A stretch of 64,000 bases of DNA from Pseudenterobacter timonensis (GTDB lineage Bacteria; Pseudomonadota; Gammaproteobacteria; Enterobacterales; Enterobacteriaceae): assembly GCF_900021175.1 (NCBI RefSeq), contig NZ_FCOP01000011.1:1269947-1333946 (forward strand), written 5' to 3'. The notes under the pieces were generated by a model, which was given only the letters and a program-made list of their open reading frames with translations, searched no databases and was not told where the DNA came from. Of this stretch, positions 49,473 through 58,588 are shown one piece after another (the stretch's first letter is position 1; each line of letters opens with the position of its first letter). Position numbers and translations under genes: made by a program.

Positions 49473-50714
49473 ATGAGAAAAGCACCACTGGTAAGCGCAG
49501 TTGCGGGAATGCTGGCGCTGGTATCGGGCGCGCAGGCGCAGAACACCCCCGAGGGGTATCAGCTACAGCAGGTTCTGATTATGAGCCGCCATAACCTGCG
49601 CGCGCCGCTCGCCGATAACGGCAGCGTGCTGGCGCAATCCACGCCTAACGAATGGCCGCAATGGGATGTGCCGGGCGGGCAGCTCACCACCAAGGGCGGC
49701 GTGCTGGAGGTCTATATGGGGCACTACATGCGCGAATGGCTGGCGCAGGAGGGGCTGGTCAGGGCAGGCGAATGCCCGGCGCCGCAGGCGGTCTACGCCT
49801 ACGCCAACAGCCTGCAGCGCACCGTGGCCACCGCGCAGTTCTTCATTACCGGCGCTTTCCCTGGCTGCGACGTGCCGGTACACCATCAGGAGAAGATGGG
49901 TACCATGGACCCCACCTTTAATCCGGTGATAACCGATAACTCCCCGGCATTCCATGATAAGGCGATTAGCGCCATGCAGGCCGAGCGCCAGGGGATGCAG
50001 CTTGAGGAGAGTTACCGGCTGCTGGCGCAAATGACGCGCTACAGCGATCCCCCCGCCTGTAAAGAGAAGCAGGTCTGCTCTCTAACCGAGGCCAAAGACA
50101 GTTTCAGCGCCGACTATGGCAAAGAGCCGGGTGTCTCCGGGCCGCTGAAGGTAGGCAACTCGCTGGTGGATGCTTTCACGCTGCAATACTACGAAGGTTT
50201 CCCGATGGATCAGGTGGCGTGGGGAGACATCAACAGCGACCAGCAGTGGCGGGTCCTCTCGAAGCTGAAAAACGGCTATCAGGATGCGCTTTTTACCTCC
50301 CGGGAGGTGGCGCAAAACGTGGCGAAGCCGCTGGTAAAATATATTGATAAAGCGCTGGTCACCGACCGGGATAAGGCACCTGCCATCACCCTGCTGGTAG
50401 GGCATGATTCGAATATCGCTTCGCTGCTGACGGCGCTCGATTTCACCCCGTACCAGCTGCACGATCAGTATGAACGCACACCTATTGGCGGCAAAATCGT
50501 CTTTCAGCGCTGGCACGATAAACAGGCTAACCGCGACCTGATGAAAATCGAGTATGTCTACCAGAGCGCGCAGCAGCTGCGAAACGCCGAGGTATTAACG
50601 TTAAAATCGCCGGCCCAGCGGGTCACTTTGTCCCTGAAGGGCTGCCCGGTAGATGCTAACGGCTTCTGTCCGATGGATAAATTCACGATGGTGATGAACG
50701 AGGCGGCAAAATAG
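49473..50714 (+). CDS. agp: Glucose-1-phosphatase
   Basis: Periplasmic histidine acid phosphatase that releases glucose from glucose-1-phosphate; family members also attack phytate. 413 residues, equal to E. coli. Signal peptide [22 protein letters not shown]. The catalytic motif SRHNLRAPL has N-L in place of the usual G-x-R of acid phosphatases, as in E. coli Agp. The proton-donor motif [11 protein letters not shown] is near residue 310. Paired cysteines such as CPMD and ACKEKQVC suggest disulfides. Confidence 0.96.
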   Translation: MRKAPLVSAVAGMLALVSGAQAQNTPEGYQLQQVLIMSRHNLRAPLADNGSVLAQSTPNEWPQWDVPGGQLTTKGGVLEVYMGHYMREWLAQEGLVRAGECPAPQAVYAYANSLQRTVATAQFFITGAFPGCDVPVHHQEKMGTMDPTFNPVITDNSPAFHDKAISAMQAERQGMQLEESYRLLAQMTRYSDPPACKEKQVCSLTEAKDSFSADYGKEPGVSGPLKVGNSLVDAFTLQYYEGFPMDQVAWGDINSDQQWRVLSKLKNGYQDALFTSREVAQNVAKPLVKYIDKALVTDRDKAPAITLLVGHDSNIASLLTALDFTPYQLHDQYERTPIGGKIVFQRWHDKQANRDLMKIEYVYQSAQQLRNAEVLTLKSPAQRVTLSLKGCPVDANGFCPMDKFTMVMNEAAK

Positions 50715-50715
50715 A

Positions 50716-50738
50716 AGGAACCCCCGCGCGAGCGGGGG
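50716..50738 (-). terminator. Terminator between agp and yccJ
   Basis: Stem CCCCCGC/GCGGGGG with a GCGA tetraloop. On the minus strand it is followed by TTCCTTC, a weak T-rich tail. It serves the convergent agp and wrbA-yccJ units. Confidence 0.7.
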
Positions 50739-50744
50739 AGACGT

Positions 50745-50972
50745 TTAGACGTTTTTACGTTCGATGGTTTGTTCGCCCCAGAAGAGCGAATCTTTGTCGG
50801 TTTTCTTAAAGGCGCGCATCAGCACTTCGTCACTGCCTTCTTCCCAAATCTGCTCCGCCAGCTTTTCGTCGTAGTTCGCGACTTCAAAGATCGCTTCGGC
50901 AATCTCTGGTGAGGTGTTGCGTAAACTTGCCCATTCACCTACGCGATGAGCTTTTGCTTCTTGAGTTGGCAT
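50745..50972 (-). CDS. yccJ: Small conserved protein YccJ
   Basis: 75-residue acidic protein of unknown function, nearly identical to E. coli YccJ. It starts [20 protein letters not shown] and ends [10 protein letters not shown]. No signal peptide or membrane segment. It follows wrbA after 19 bases on the same strand, so it probably belongs to the wrbA transcript, which in E. coli is RpoS-dependent. Confidence 0.92.
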   Translation of the reverse strand: MPTQEAKAHRVGEWASLRNTSPEIAEAIFEVANYDEKLAEQIWEEGSDEVLMRAFKKTDKDSLFWGEQTIERKNV

Positions 50973-50991
50973 GTTGCCCTCCTGTCGACAG

Positions 50992-51588
50992 TTAGCCTTT
51001 CAGTTTTACTGCTATTTTTGCAACGTGTTCGCCCTGATAACGGGCGATCGCCAGCTCTTCCTGGCTTGGCTGACGCGAGCCGTCGCCGCCTGCGATGGTG
51101 GTGGCGCCGTAAGGCGTGCCGCCGCGCACCGTCGAGATATCAAACAGCTCCTGCGCCCCGTAGCCGATGGGCACAATGATCATCCCATGATGAGCAAGGG
51201 TAGTCCATGTGGAGGTAATCGTCTGCTCCTGCCCGCCGCCGGTGCCGGTGGAGCTAAACACGCTCGCAATCTTGCCGTAGAGCGCGCCGGAAGCCCACAG
51301 CCCGCCGGTCTGGTCGAAGAAGGTGCGCATCTGGCCGGACATATTGCCGAAGCGGGTTGGCGTACCGACGATAATAGCGTCGTAATCGGCCAGCTCCTGC
51401 GGCGTGGCGACCGGGGTGTTTTGCGCTTTGCCGCCCGCTTTGGCAAAGGTTTCAGCATGCATCGTCTCGGGCACACGCTTTACCACCACTTCCGCGCCGT
51501 CAACCTTATTAACCCCTTCGGCCACCGCCTGGGCCAACGTTTCGACATGTCCGTACATGGAATAATAAAGGACCAGAACTTTTGCCAT
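50992..51588 (-). CDS. wrbA: NAD(P)H:quinone oxidoreductase WrbA
   Basis: Tetrameric FMN-dependent two-electron quinone reductase that limits redox cycling. 198 residues, equal to E. coli. Flavodoxin-like: the FMN phosphate loop is in [42 protein letters not shown] and [11 protein letters not shown] form the flavin site, and [11 protein letters not shown] is conserved. First gene of wrbA-yccJ. Confidence 0.97.
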   Translation of the reverse strand: MAKVLVLYYSMYGHVETLAQAVAEGVNKVDGAEVVVKRVPETMHAETFAKAGGKAQNTPVATPQELADYDAIIVGTPTRFGNMSGQMRTFFDQTGGLWASGALYGKIASVFSSTGTGGGQEQTITSTWTTLAHHGMIIVPIGYGAQELFDISTVRGGTPYGATTIAGGDGSRQPSQEELAIARYQGEHVAKIAVKLKG

Positions 51589-51639
51589 AGTGGATGACTC
51601 CTCGAGTGGGGATGATCAGCGTATCGCTGCGTTCTTTTA

Positions 51640-51667
51640 AAGATATGACGTGTTAGCCAGAGTGCAA
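51640..51667 (-). promoter_or_regulatory. Probable wrbA promoter
   Basis: Minus-strand TTGCAC (51667-51662), a 16-base spacer and TATCTT (51645-51640), about 50 bases before the start codon. The rest of the 388-base gap to ymdF is AT-rich and shows no gene. Confidence 0.55.
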
Positions 51668-51976
51668 ACCGTAGTGCCATTTATTTGATAAATAACAATA
51701 TTTTTAAGACTGTTCTTTGTAGCAAAATGAAACATTTCTGCGAGGGCGATTTTTTTAAACGATAAGAGTAACTTATCAATCGCGACGGCGTAATTGCGGC
51801 AAAACGGTGAAAATCATGTTGCAGAATATGAATATGAACTGGATGAATAGAGCTGTTCCACTAAGCTTAACCTCAAGCGACGAGATAAAGACGCTGTCTT
51901 GGAGTCGCCAGGTGAAAGAATCCTCTTTTACTGAATGCAATATGATGTCTAATGTTTCACATACCGGAGGTTAGAG

Positions 51977-52150
51977 ATGGCAAACCATCGTGGTGGTTCA
52001 GGTAATTTCGCTGAAGACCGTGAAAGAGCATCAGAAGCAGGTCGTAAAGGTGGCCAGCACAGCGGCGGGAACTTCAAAAATGACCCGCAACGCGCATCAG
52101 AAGCTGGTAAAAAAGGGGGCAAAAGCAGCGGCGGGAACAATAAACGCTAA
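51977..52150 (+). CDS. ymdF: KGG-repeat stress protein YmdF
   Basis: 57-residue hydrophilic Gly-rich protein of the con-10/KGG family, induced in stationary phase in E. coli. Two repeats of the type RASEAGxKGGxxSGGN are visible (RASEAGRKGGQHSGGN and RASEAGKKGGKSSGGN). The ATG follows GGAGG with a six-base gap. The overlapping longer frame in another phase has no homology. Probably intrinsically disordered. Confidence 0.93.
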   Translation: MANHRGGSGNFAEDRERASEAGRKGGQHSGGNFKNDPQRASEAGKKGGKSSGGNNKR

Positions 52151-52192
52151 CTGTTACTCTCTGACTTCGTGACTGAATGAAGTCGCCCCCAG

Positions 52193-52220
52193 CCGCCGGG
52201 TTAACCCGGCGGTTTTTTTT
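52193..52220. terminator. Bidirectional terminator between ymdF and rutG
   Basis: Perfect palindrome CCGCCGGGTTAACCCGGCGG followed by eight T, between the convergent ymdF and rut operon. Confidence 0.92.
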
Positions 52221-52238
52221 GCGTGGCGTCCGGCGCGA

Positions 52239-53561
52239 TTACACATCCTGTGGCATCACATCCCCCTGTAGCCTGCTGGCCCGCCGTTGCAGCAGAGCGT
52301 TCAGCAGGATCGCGCCAAAGGTGGCGGTGCCAATCCCTCCGAGGGTGAAAGCGCCCAGCCGGAGCGCAAAGTCGCCCGCCCCCAGTACCAGCGTGACCGC
52401 CACCATAATCAGATTGCCATTTTGGTTGAGATCGACGTTATGCTGCACCCAGATGCGCGCACCGGCGACCGCGATCAGCCCGAACACCACGATCGACGCG
52501 CCGCCAATCACCGGCCCGGGAATGGTATGGATCAGCGCGCCGAACTTGGGTGAAAAGCCGAGCAGGATAGCGATGGCCGCCGCCGCGACAAAGACCAGCG
52601 TCGAATAAATTTTCGTTACCGCCATCACGCCGATATTCTCCGCATAGGTGGTGACGCCGCTGCCGCCCACCGAGCCGGAGAGCATCGTGGCCAGCCCGTC
52701 GCCGACAAAGGCGCGTCCGATATACGGGTCCATATTGCGCCCGGTCATTCCCGCCACCGCCTTCAGATGCCCCAGGTTTTCCGCCACCAGGATCACCGCC
52801 ACCGGCGCGATAAGCAGCATCGCCGGTCCGTCAAAGGTCGGGCGGCTGAAATGGGGCAGCCCCAGCCAGGCGGCCTGCTGCACCAGCGCGAAATCGATCG
52901 GTTTCCCCAGCCCCAGCACGCTGGTCAGCAGGGCGTAGATCAGGCAGGCGACAATCAGCCCCACCAGGATCAGCAGACGTTGCACCATGCCGCGGGTAAA
53001 GACCGCCACCACGCCGATGCAGAGGACGGTAATCGCCGCCATCCAGCTTTCAAAGGCGGAGCCGGAGACGCTTTTCACGGCGATGGGCGCCAGATTGAGG
53101 CCTATGGCCATTACTACCGCACCGGTGACGACCGGCGGCATTAGCCGCTCTATCCAGCGGGTGCCGACGCGTATCACCAGCAGCCCCACCAGCGTGTAGA
53201 GCAGCCCGCAGGCGATAATGCCGCCCAGCGCCACGCTGATGTTGGGGTTCAGCCCCTGGCCGTTAAAACCCGTCGCGGCGATCACTACGCCGACAAACGC
53301 CGCGCTGGAGCCAAGATAGCTGGGTACGCGCCCGCCGGTAATAACGAAAAAGAGCAGCGTGCCGACGCCCGACATCAGGATGGAGAGGTTTGGATCAAGC
53401 CCCATCAGAATGGGCATCAGCACCGTCGCGCCAAACATGGCAACCGCATGCTGCACGCCAAGGACCGCGGTCTGAGCCAGCGGAAGCCGTTCATCCGGCG
53501 CGATCACGCCATCTTCCGGGGTCGCTTTTAACTGCCAGTGAGGAAAACCGAAGAGTGCCAT
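52239..53561 (-). CDS. rutG: Uracil permease RutG
   Basis: Nucleobase-cation symporter-2 family permease, the uracil/thymine (and in E. coli also xanthine) uptake component of the Rut system. The start at 53561 (MALFGFPHWQLKATPEDGV) gives 440 residues. About 14 hydrophobic segments; the transport-site motifs VAENLGHLKAV and SGSVGGSGVTTYAENIGVMAVT are intact. The ribosome site AAGGAG is part of a 12-bp perfect palindrome CTCCTTAAGGAG (53568-53579). This could lower rutG translation relative to the upstream enzymes. Last gene of rutABCDEFG. Confidence 0.96.
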   Translation of the reverse strand: MALFGFPHWQLKATPEDGVIAPDERLPLAQTAVLGVQHAVAMFGATVLMPILMGLDPNLSILMSGVGTLLFFVITGGRVPSYLGSSAAFVGVVIAATGFNGQGLNPNISVALGGIIACGLLYTLVGLLVIRVGTRWIERLMPPVVTGAVVMAIGLNLAPIAVKSVSGSAFESWMAAITVLCIGVVAVFTRGMVQRLLILVGLIVACLIYALLTSVLGLGKPIDFALVQQAAWLGLPHFSRPTFDGPAMLLIAPVAVILVAENLGHLKAVAGMTGRNMDPYIGRAFVGDGLATMLSGSVGGSGVTTYAENIGVMAVTKIYSTLVFVAAAAIAILLGFSPKFGALIHTIPGPVIGGASIVVFGLIAVAGARIWVQHNVDLNQNGNLIMVAVTLVLGAGDFALRLGAFTLGGIGTATFGAILLNALLQRRASRLQGDVMPQDV

Positions 53562-53581
53562 GAGCTTCTCCTTAAGGAGGG

Positions 53582-54076
53582 TTAACAGGCGGGCCGCATC
53601 AGCGCGTGGTAGCCGCGATCGAACCACACCAGCCCCTGCGGGGTGGGATGGCGCACCAGTGAAACGATATGGCAAAAAAGAATGTCGTGTGTGCCGACGC
53701 TCACCACCTGGCTGATGCGGCAGTCAAAGGAGACCAGCGCCGCTTCCAGCCGCGGGCAGCCGGTCTCTCCGCTCTGCCAGCGGGCGGCGGCGAAGCGATC
53801 GTCCATCGGCGTTTTACCGCCGAAAAGCTGAGAGAGCGTCTCCTGTCCGGCACTCAGGGTATTTACGCACAGGGTGCGGTTTGCGCTAAACGCGGGCCAG
53901 ACCGAGGCGCTGCGGTTCAGGCAGACCAGCAGGGTCGGCGGTGAATCGGTAACGCTACAGACCGCGCTGGCGGTAAACCCTGCCCGTCCGCCGGGACCGT
54001 CGGTGGTAATAATATTAACCGCCGCGCCAACGCAGGCCATGGCGTCACGAAAGGTATGTTGATCTACGGTACTCAT
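53582..54076 (-). CDS. rutF: FMN reductase RutF
   Basis: NADH-dependent flavin reductase regenerating FMNH2 for RutA. 164 residues, equal to E. coli. Flavin-reductase-like split-barrel fold with [26 protein letters not shown] and a C-terminal [11 protein letters not shown]. Nine bases downstream of rutE. Confidence 0.96.
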   Translation of the reverse strand: MSTVDQHTFRDAMACVGAAVNIITTDGPGGRAGFTASAVCSVTDSPPTLLVCLNRSASVWPAFSANRTLCVNTLSAGQETLSQLFGGKTPMDDRFAAARWQSGETGCPRLEAALVSFDCRISQVVSVGTHDILFCHIVSLVRHPTPQGLVWFDRGYHALMRPAC

Positions 54077-54085
54077 GGGTGCTCC

Positions 54086-54676
54086 TTATGCCAGCCCGCA
54101 GGCCTCTTCAAAGGTTAAACGCGGCAAACGCCCATACAGCGCCTGCGGATCGCCATAGCCGATATTCACCAGCAGGTTGCTTTTTAAGGGCGTGCCGGTA
54201 AAAAAGGCCTCGTCGACCTTTTGCCGGTCAAAGCCGGAGAGCGGGCCGGTATCCAGCCCCAGCGCGCGGCAGGCAACGATCAGATAGGCCGCCTGCAGGG
54301 AGCTGTTGCGAAACGCGGTCTCTTCGGCAAGCGCCGGGCTGGAGGTAAACCAGCTGCGGGCGTCGCCGTGCGGGAACAGCGCAGGCAGGCGTTCGTAAAA
54401 CTCGCTGTCCCAGGCGACGATAGCGGTCACCGGCGCGGTAAGCGTTTTTTGCAGATTGCCGCTGGAGAGAGCCGGGCGCAGCTTCTCCTTGCCTTCCGGC
54501 GTGCGGATAAAGACGATGCGCGCGGGCGAGCAGTTGGCGGAGGTCGGGCCCCACTTCATCAGGGCGTAGATTTCGCGCAGCGTCTCGTCGCTGACCGCGG
54601 TATCCCGCCAGCCGTTGTGGGTGCGGGCGCCGGTAAAGAGCGTTTCCAGTGCGGTGGGGCTCAGGGCTTCGGACAT
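54086..54676 (-). CDS. rutE: Probable malonic semialdehyde reductase RutE
   Basis: Nitroreductase-family flavoprotein proposed to reduce malonic semialdehyde to 3-hydroxypropionate, the carbon end product of uracil breakdown. In E. coli YdfG shares this step. 196 residues, equal to E. coli. FMN-binding motifs [16 protein letters not shown] and [18 protein letters not shown] are present. Nine bases from rutD. Confidence 0.95.
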   Translation of the reverse strand: MSEALSPTALETLFTGARTHNGWRDTAVSDETLREIYALMKWGPTSANCSPARIVFIRTPEGKEKLRPALSSGNLQKTLTAPVTAIVAWDSEFYERLPALFPHGDARSWFTSSPALAEETAFRNSSLQAAYLIVACRALGLDTGPLSGFDRQKVDEAFFTGTPLKSNLLVNIGYGDPQALYGRLPRLTFEEACGLA

Positions 54677-54685
54677 AAGGGCTCC

Positions 54686-55486
54686 TTACAGAACAGCTTC
54701 GTGGCCGGGCAGCAGGCTGCCAAGGCCGCTCAGCAGCAGGGCGTTAAAGGTTTCGGGTTCGGTGACGTTGCAGGCGTGGCCGCCCTGCGTCATCACCGTC
54801 TTGCGGCTGTCGGGCAGAGCGGCGTGAAGCGCATCCGAACAGCAGGCGGGGACCAGCAGATCGTCAGCCGCGCAGATGACCTGTACCGGGCAGCGTATCC
54901 GGGCCGCGAGCAGGCTGAAATCGGCCTCCTTCAGGGCGGCCAGCCGCCGCAGCAAATTCTCCCGTCCCTGAAAGTGGACCAGCCCCAGCGTCTCCTCCGC
55001 TTCAAGCCGCGGCGCGTTGGCGGCCATCCAGCTGGCGGGATAGAGGAACAGCGGCTGCGCTTCCACCCACGCCGCCGGGCCGCCCGCGTCGAGCAGGCGC
55101 TCGCGCACCTGGAAGCAGCGCCGGGTATGGGGATGCAGGCTGAGCCAGCCGTTAACACAGACCAGCGCGCGCACCGCGTCAGGGCGATCCAGCGCCATCT
55201 GCAACCCCACCAGCGCGCCGAGTGCATGGCCCACCACAGCGTAGCGCGTCAGACCCGCCTCGTTCAGCGCCTGCGTCAGCTCGCCCGCCATATGGCGCAG
55301 GGTATAACCCGCAGGCAGAGCCCCTGCGTTTTGCCCGGTGCCGCGCTGGTCATAGCAGACCAGCTGGTAGCGCTGTTCCAGGGCTGCGCTCTGCGCCAGC
55401 CAGTAGCTGGCGCTGCCGCCCAGTCCGGCAATAAGCACCACCACCGGCGCGCCGGGATAAGGGGGTGGCGAAACCGAAATTTTCAC
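54686..55486 (-). CDS. rutD: Alpha/beta hydrolase RutD
   Basis: Alpha/beta-hydrolase-fold member of the Rut pathway, 266 residues, equal to E. coli. It was first proposed to act on aminoacrylate and is now considered a putative carbamate hydrolase. The nucleophile-elbow position reads [10 protein letters not shown], with Ala where hydrolases usually have Ser. The same replacement occurs in E. coli RutD, so this is a family trait and not a mutation. Oxyanion-side CYDQRGTGQ and late [11 protein letters not shown] (His) are present. Confidence 0.95.
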   Translation of the reverse strand: MKISVSPPPYPGAPVVVLIAGLGGSASYWLAQSAALEQRYQLVCYDQRGTGQNAGALPAGYTLRHMAGELTQALNEAGLTRYAVVGHALGALVGLQMALDRPDAVRALVCVNGWLSLHPHTRRCFQVRERLLDAGGPAAWVEAQPLFLYPASWMAANAPRLEAEETLGLVHFQGRENLLRRLAALKEADFSLLAARIRCPVQVICAADDLLVPACCSDALHAALPDSRKTVMTQGGHACNVTEPETFNALLLSGLGSLLPGHEAVL

Positions 55487-55493
55487 GGCAACC

Positions 55494-55880
55494 TCACTTA
55501 GCGATATGGGCGATGGAGGCGATCTCCACCAGCGCCTCGGGCTTCACCAGCCCGCACTGGATGCAGAAACGCGCCGGTTTATCCCCCGGGAAAAACTCCG
55601 CGTAGATCTCGTTAATCGCGGCGTAATTTTTCCAGTCGGTAATAAAAATGCTGTTGAAGGTCACATCCTCCATCGTGCCGCCCGCCGTTTCGATCACCCG
55701 CCGGATGGTTTCGAGAACGTGGCGGGGTTGCGCCTTTGGGTCATCCGGAAAGACCACATTGTTCTGCGCGTCGAAGGGGAGGGTACCGGAAACGTACACC
55801 ACGCCGTCGGCGAGCGTGCCGGGGGAGAAGGGGGCGATCGGCGCGGCGGTGCCGGTCGGGGTAATGACAGATTTAGGCAT
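55494..55880 (-). CDS. rutC: 3-aminoacrylate deaminase RutC
   Basis: RidA/YjgF-family protein that speeds deamination of 3-aminoacrylate to malonic semialdehyde and ammonia. The start at 55880 ([17 protein letters not shown]) gives 128 residues, the E. coli length. The conserved trimer-site motif [24 protein letters not shown] is present. An open upstream extension lies inside the rutB/rutC junction and is rejected. Confidence 0.96.
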   Translation of the reverse strand: MPKSVITPTGTAAPIAPFSPGTLADGVVYVSGTLPFDAQNNVVFPDDPKAQPRHVLETIRRVIETAGGTMEDVTFNSIFITDWKNYAAINEIYAEFFPGDKPARFCIQCGLVKPEALVEIASIAHIAK

Positions 55881-55891
55881 AGCGTCTCTCC

Positions 55892-56581
55892 TCAGGCGAT
55901 GCGGGCTAACGGGGGCTGGAGGGCGTCGCAAAAAGTAGCGACGTCGCTGACCCAGCCGAAAAAGGTTTCGATATTGAACAGCGCGGCCTTTTGCGCAAAT
56001 TCCGGTCCGGCCTGGTGGGTGGCGTCATGCAATACCACGCCGAAATACTCAAGGAAAAAGCCGTCGCGCAGGGTGGACTCCACACAGACGTTGGTGGCGA
56101 TGCCGGTAAAGATAAGGTGGCGAATCCCCCGGCTGCGCAGCAGGCTGTCGAGGGGGGTGTTAAAGAATCCGCTGTAGCGTGGCTTGGGCAGCACGATATC
56201 GCCCGGCTCCGGCACCAGTTCGTCCACCAGCTGGTAATCCCATCCCCCTTTCGCCAGCAGTTTTCCCTGCAGCTCTGGCTTCTGGCGCATGGTTTTTAGC
56301 GCGTTGGATTTGTGATAGTTCGGCGAGCCGGGGCCGCCCGCCTCCACATACTGCGCGTCCCAGCCGTTCTGGAACCAGATAATCAGCATCCCCGCCTCGC
56401 GGGCGGCGGCCACCGCTTTTTTAATGTTCTCAATCACCGGCCGGGTTGCGGAGACATCAAACCCGGCGAGATCCAGATAGCCGCCCGGGCTGGCGTAGGC
56501 GTTCTGCATATCCACCACGATCAGGGCGCTTTGCGCGACGTCGAAGGTCACCGCTTCAGGGCGTGCGGATAAGGTTGCCAT
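55892..56581 (-). CDS. rutB: Ureidoacrylate amidohydrolase RutB
   Basis: Isochorismatase-like Cys amidohydrolase that splits ureidoacrylate into 3-aminoacrylate and carbamate. The start at 56581 gives 229 residues; a second ATG three bases upstream is equally in frame but sits closer to the GGGAGGTGG ribosome site. Catalytic triad motifs: Asp in [10 protein letters not shown], Lys region [15 protein letters not shown], Cys in [16 protein letters not shown]. The start codon shares bases with the rutA stop, implying coupling. Confidence 0.96.
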   Translation of the reverse strand: MATLSARPEAVTFDVAQSALIVVDMQNAYASPGGYLDLAGFDVSATRPVIENIKKAVAAAREAGMLIIWFQNGWDAQYVEAGGPGSPNYHKSNALKTMRQKPELQGKLLAKGGWDYQLVDELVPEPGDIVLPKPRYSGFFNTPLDSLLRSRGIRHLIFTGIATNVCVESTLRDGFFLEYFGVVLHDATHQAGPEFAQKAALFNIETFFGWVSDVATFCDALQPPLARIA

Positions 56582-57672
56582 CATGCCACCTCCCGGGTTA
56601 CAGCGGGAAGATGGGCGCGGCACTGCATCAGCGGCTGGATGCGCTCGCCGAAGGCTTCAATTCCCTGTAAGAAATCATCAAAGGTCAGCAGCACGCCCTC
56701 GGCGCCTGGTACGCTGGCCACCTCGTCGAGCATCCGCGCTACGCTGGCGTAAGAGCCGACCAGCGTCCCCATATTGATATTCACCGCCGAGGTGGGGTCG
56801 GCCATCTGCCGCACGTTGGTATCGGCGCCGGAGCGGGTATCCTTCTGGCTCTGCTCGGTCAGCCAGCTTAACGCCTCCTGATCGGCTCCGGCTTTATAGT
56901 GCTCCCACTTCGCCCGGGCAGCGTCGTCCGTTTCGTCGGCGATCACCATAAACAGCACGTAGGAGCCGACGTCGCGGCCGGTCTGCTCTGCGGCCTCCTT
57001 CATACGGGCGGCGGTGGGGGCGAAAGCGGCGGGGGTATTGACCCCTTTACCGAAGCAGAAATTGACGTCGGCATAGCGGGCGGAAAAGGCGATGCCCGCG
57101 TCGCTCTGCCCGGCGCAGATCACCTTCATCGGCGCGGAGGGGCGCGGGCTGACGCGGCAGTCGTTCATGGTGAAATAATCACCCTTAAAGTCGCTTTTAC
57201 CGGTGCCCCACAGATCGCGCAGCACCTGCACATACTCCGTCAGGTAGTCGTAGCGGCGGGCGAAATAGTCATCCCCCGGCCAGATACCCATCTGCTCATA
57301 CTCCGGCTTTTGCCAGCCGGTCACCAGATTGACGCCAAAGCGCCCGCCGGAGATGGAGTCGATGGTGGAAGCCATACGGGCGACAATGGCGGGCGGCAGC
57401 GTCAGGGTCGCGGCCGTGGCGTAGATCTCAATTCGCGACGTCACCGCCGCCAGCCCCGCCATCAGGGTGAACGACTCCAGATTGTGATCCCAGAATTCGG
57501 TTTTACCTCCAAAGCCGCGCAGTTTGATCATCGAGAGCGCAAAATCGAAATGGTAATGCTCCGCTTTTTGCACGATCGCCTTATTCAGCTCAAAGGTCGG
57601 CATGTACTGCGGCGCGTGGGTGGAGATAAGCCAGCCGTTGTTGCCGATAGGGACAAATACGCCAATTTTCAT
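56581..57672 (-). CDS. rutA: Pyrimidine monooxygenase RutA
   Basis: FMN-dependent monooxygenase of the luciferase superfamily that opens the uracil ring between N3 and C4 to give a ureidoacrylate product. 363 residues from the ATG at 57672 (GTG at 57675 is an alternative), with AGAGAGG at good spacing. Very highly conserved: [38 protein letters not shown] and [18 protein letters not shown]. First gene of the rut operon, headed by a sigma-54-type promoter and a RutR operator. Confidence 0.97.
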   Translation of the reverse strand: MKIGVFVPIGNNGWLISTHAPQYMPTFELNKAIVQKAEHYHFDFALSMIKLRGFGGKTEFWDHNLESFTLMAGLAAVTSRIEIYATAATLTLPPAIVARMASTIDSISGGRFGVNLVTGWQKPEYEQMGIWPGDDYFARRYDYLTEYVQVLRDLWGTGKSDFKGDYFTMNDCRVSPRPSAPMKVICAGQSDAGIAFSARYADVNFCFGKGVNTPAAFAPTAARMKEAAEQTGRDVGSYVLFMVIADETDDAARAKWEHYKAGADQEALSWLTEQSQKDTRSGADTNVRQMADPTSAVNINMGTLVGSYASVARMLDEVASVPGAEGVLLTFDDFLQGIEAFGERIQPLMQCRAHLPAVTREVA

Positions 57673-57749
57673 CACGAACCTCTCTTCTCTGCGGGTGAAC
57701 GGGTGGGGCGGCGCGTGTTGCAGAGCCGCTTGCCTTGCAGAAAGTGAAT

Positions 57750-57765
57750 TGCAAACGCAATGCCA
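57750..57765 (-). promoter_or_regulatory. Sigma-54 promoter of the rut operon
   Basis: Minus-strand TGGCATTGCGTTTGCA fits TGGCACG-N4-TTGCA with both invariant elements: GG at -24 (57764-57763) and GC at -12 (57752-57751). Start predicted near 57740. The rut operon is NtrC-controlled in E. coli, which matches use as a nitrogen source. Confidence 0.82.
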
Positions 57766-57829
57766 GGTTTAAAAAAGGCAATGTTGTTAATGTGTTAACG
57801 TAAGGTTGCGTAATACGGGCGCTGGAAAG

Positions 57830-57845
57830 TGGACTAACTGGTCAA
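57830..57845. promoter_or_regulatory. RutR operator between rutA and rutR
   Basis: TGGACTAACTGGTCAA matches TTGACCA-N2-TGGTCAA with a perfect right half and 5 of 7 in the left half. It lies about 65 bases upstream of the -24 element on the rutA side and about 105 bases before rutR. RutR repression relieved by uracil is established in E. coli. Confidence 0.82.
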
Positions 57846-57949
57846 AAAGAGTGCACAAAAAACAGGCGCTCGTGTGCAACAAGAGTGCAGAGGGTCGAGG
57901 GAGGGCAGCGCTTTTGCTATGCTGAGGGCGACAACTCAAGGAGAACGGC

Positions 57950-58588
57950 ATGACGCAAGGCGCAGTGCACACACCCGGTAAACGTACCCGCGCGGTCAGC
58001 GCCAAAAAGCAGGCGATCCTCAGCGCGGCGCTGGAGAGTTTTTCGCAATACGGCATTCACGGCACGCGTCTGGAGCAGGTGGCTGAACGGTCCGGCGTCT
58101 CCAAAACCAATCTGCTCTACTATTACCCCTCCAAAGAGGCGCTCTACGTGGCGGTGCTCCAGCAAATTCTCGATATCTGGCTCGCGCCGCTGAAGGCCTT
58201 TCGCGAAGAGCTTGCCCCGCTGGCGGCGATCAAAGAGTACATCCGGCTCAAGCTGGAGGTTTCCCGCGATTTCCCTCAGGCTTCACGCCTCTTTTGCATG
58301 GAGATGCTTCAGGGGGCGCCGCTGCTGCAGGGGGAGCTGACCGGCGATCTCAAAACGCTGGTGGATGAAAAATCGGCGATTGTGGCGGGCTGGGTCGCCG
58401 CCGGAAAGCTGGCCCCCGTTGACCCGCACCATCTGATCTTTATGATTTGGGCCGCCACCCAGCACTACGCGGACTTCGCAAGCCAGGTGGAGGCGGTGAC
58501 CGGCAAGACGCTGCAGGATGAACACTTTTTCCAGAGCGCGGTGGAAAACGTCCAGCGGCTGATTATCGAAGGGATCCGCGTGCGTTAA
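57950..58588 (+). CDS. rutR: TetR-family pyrimidine regulator RutR
   Basis: TetR-type regulator that binds uracil and thymine. It represses the rut operon and affects carAB, gad and other genes in E. coli. 212 residues, equal to E. coli. The N-terminal helix-turn-helix AILSAALESFSQYGIHGTRLEQVAERSGVSKTNLLYYYPSKE is followed by an all-helical ligand domain with YADFASQVEAVTG. Divergent from rutA; its stop overlaps that of the next, convergent gene (58585-58588). Confidence 0.96.
   Translation: MTQGAVHTPGKRTRAVSAKKQAILSAALESFSQYGIHGTRLEQVAERSGVSKTNLLYYYPSKEALYVAVLQQILDIWLAPLKAFREELAPLAAIKEYIRLKLEVSRDFPQASRLFCMEMLQGAPLLQGELTGDLKTLVDEKSAIVAGWVAAGKLAPVDPHHLIFMIWAATQHYADFASQVEAVTGKTLQDEHFFQSAVENVQRLIIEGIRVR

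Noticed and set aside
57846-57895. Possible NtrC enhancer sites (several GTGCA/TGCAC half-sites upstream of rutA)
   Set aside because: Half-sites are present but none has the correct inverted spacing of the GCAC-N7-GTGC consensus, so I did not annotate them.
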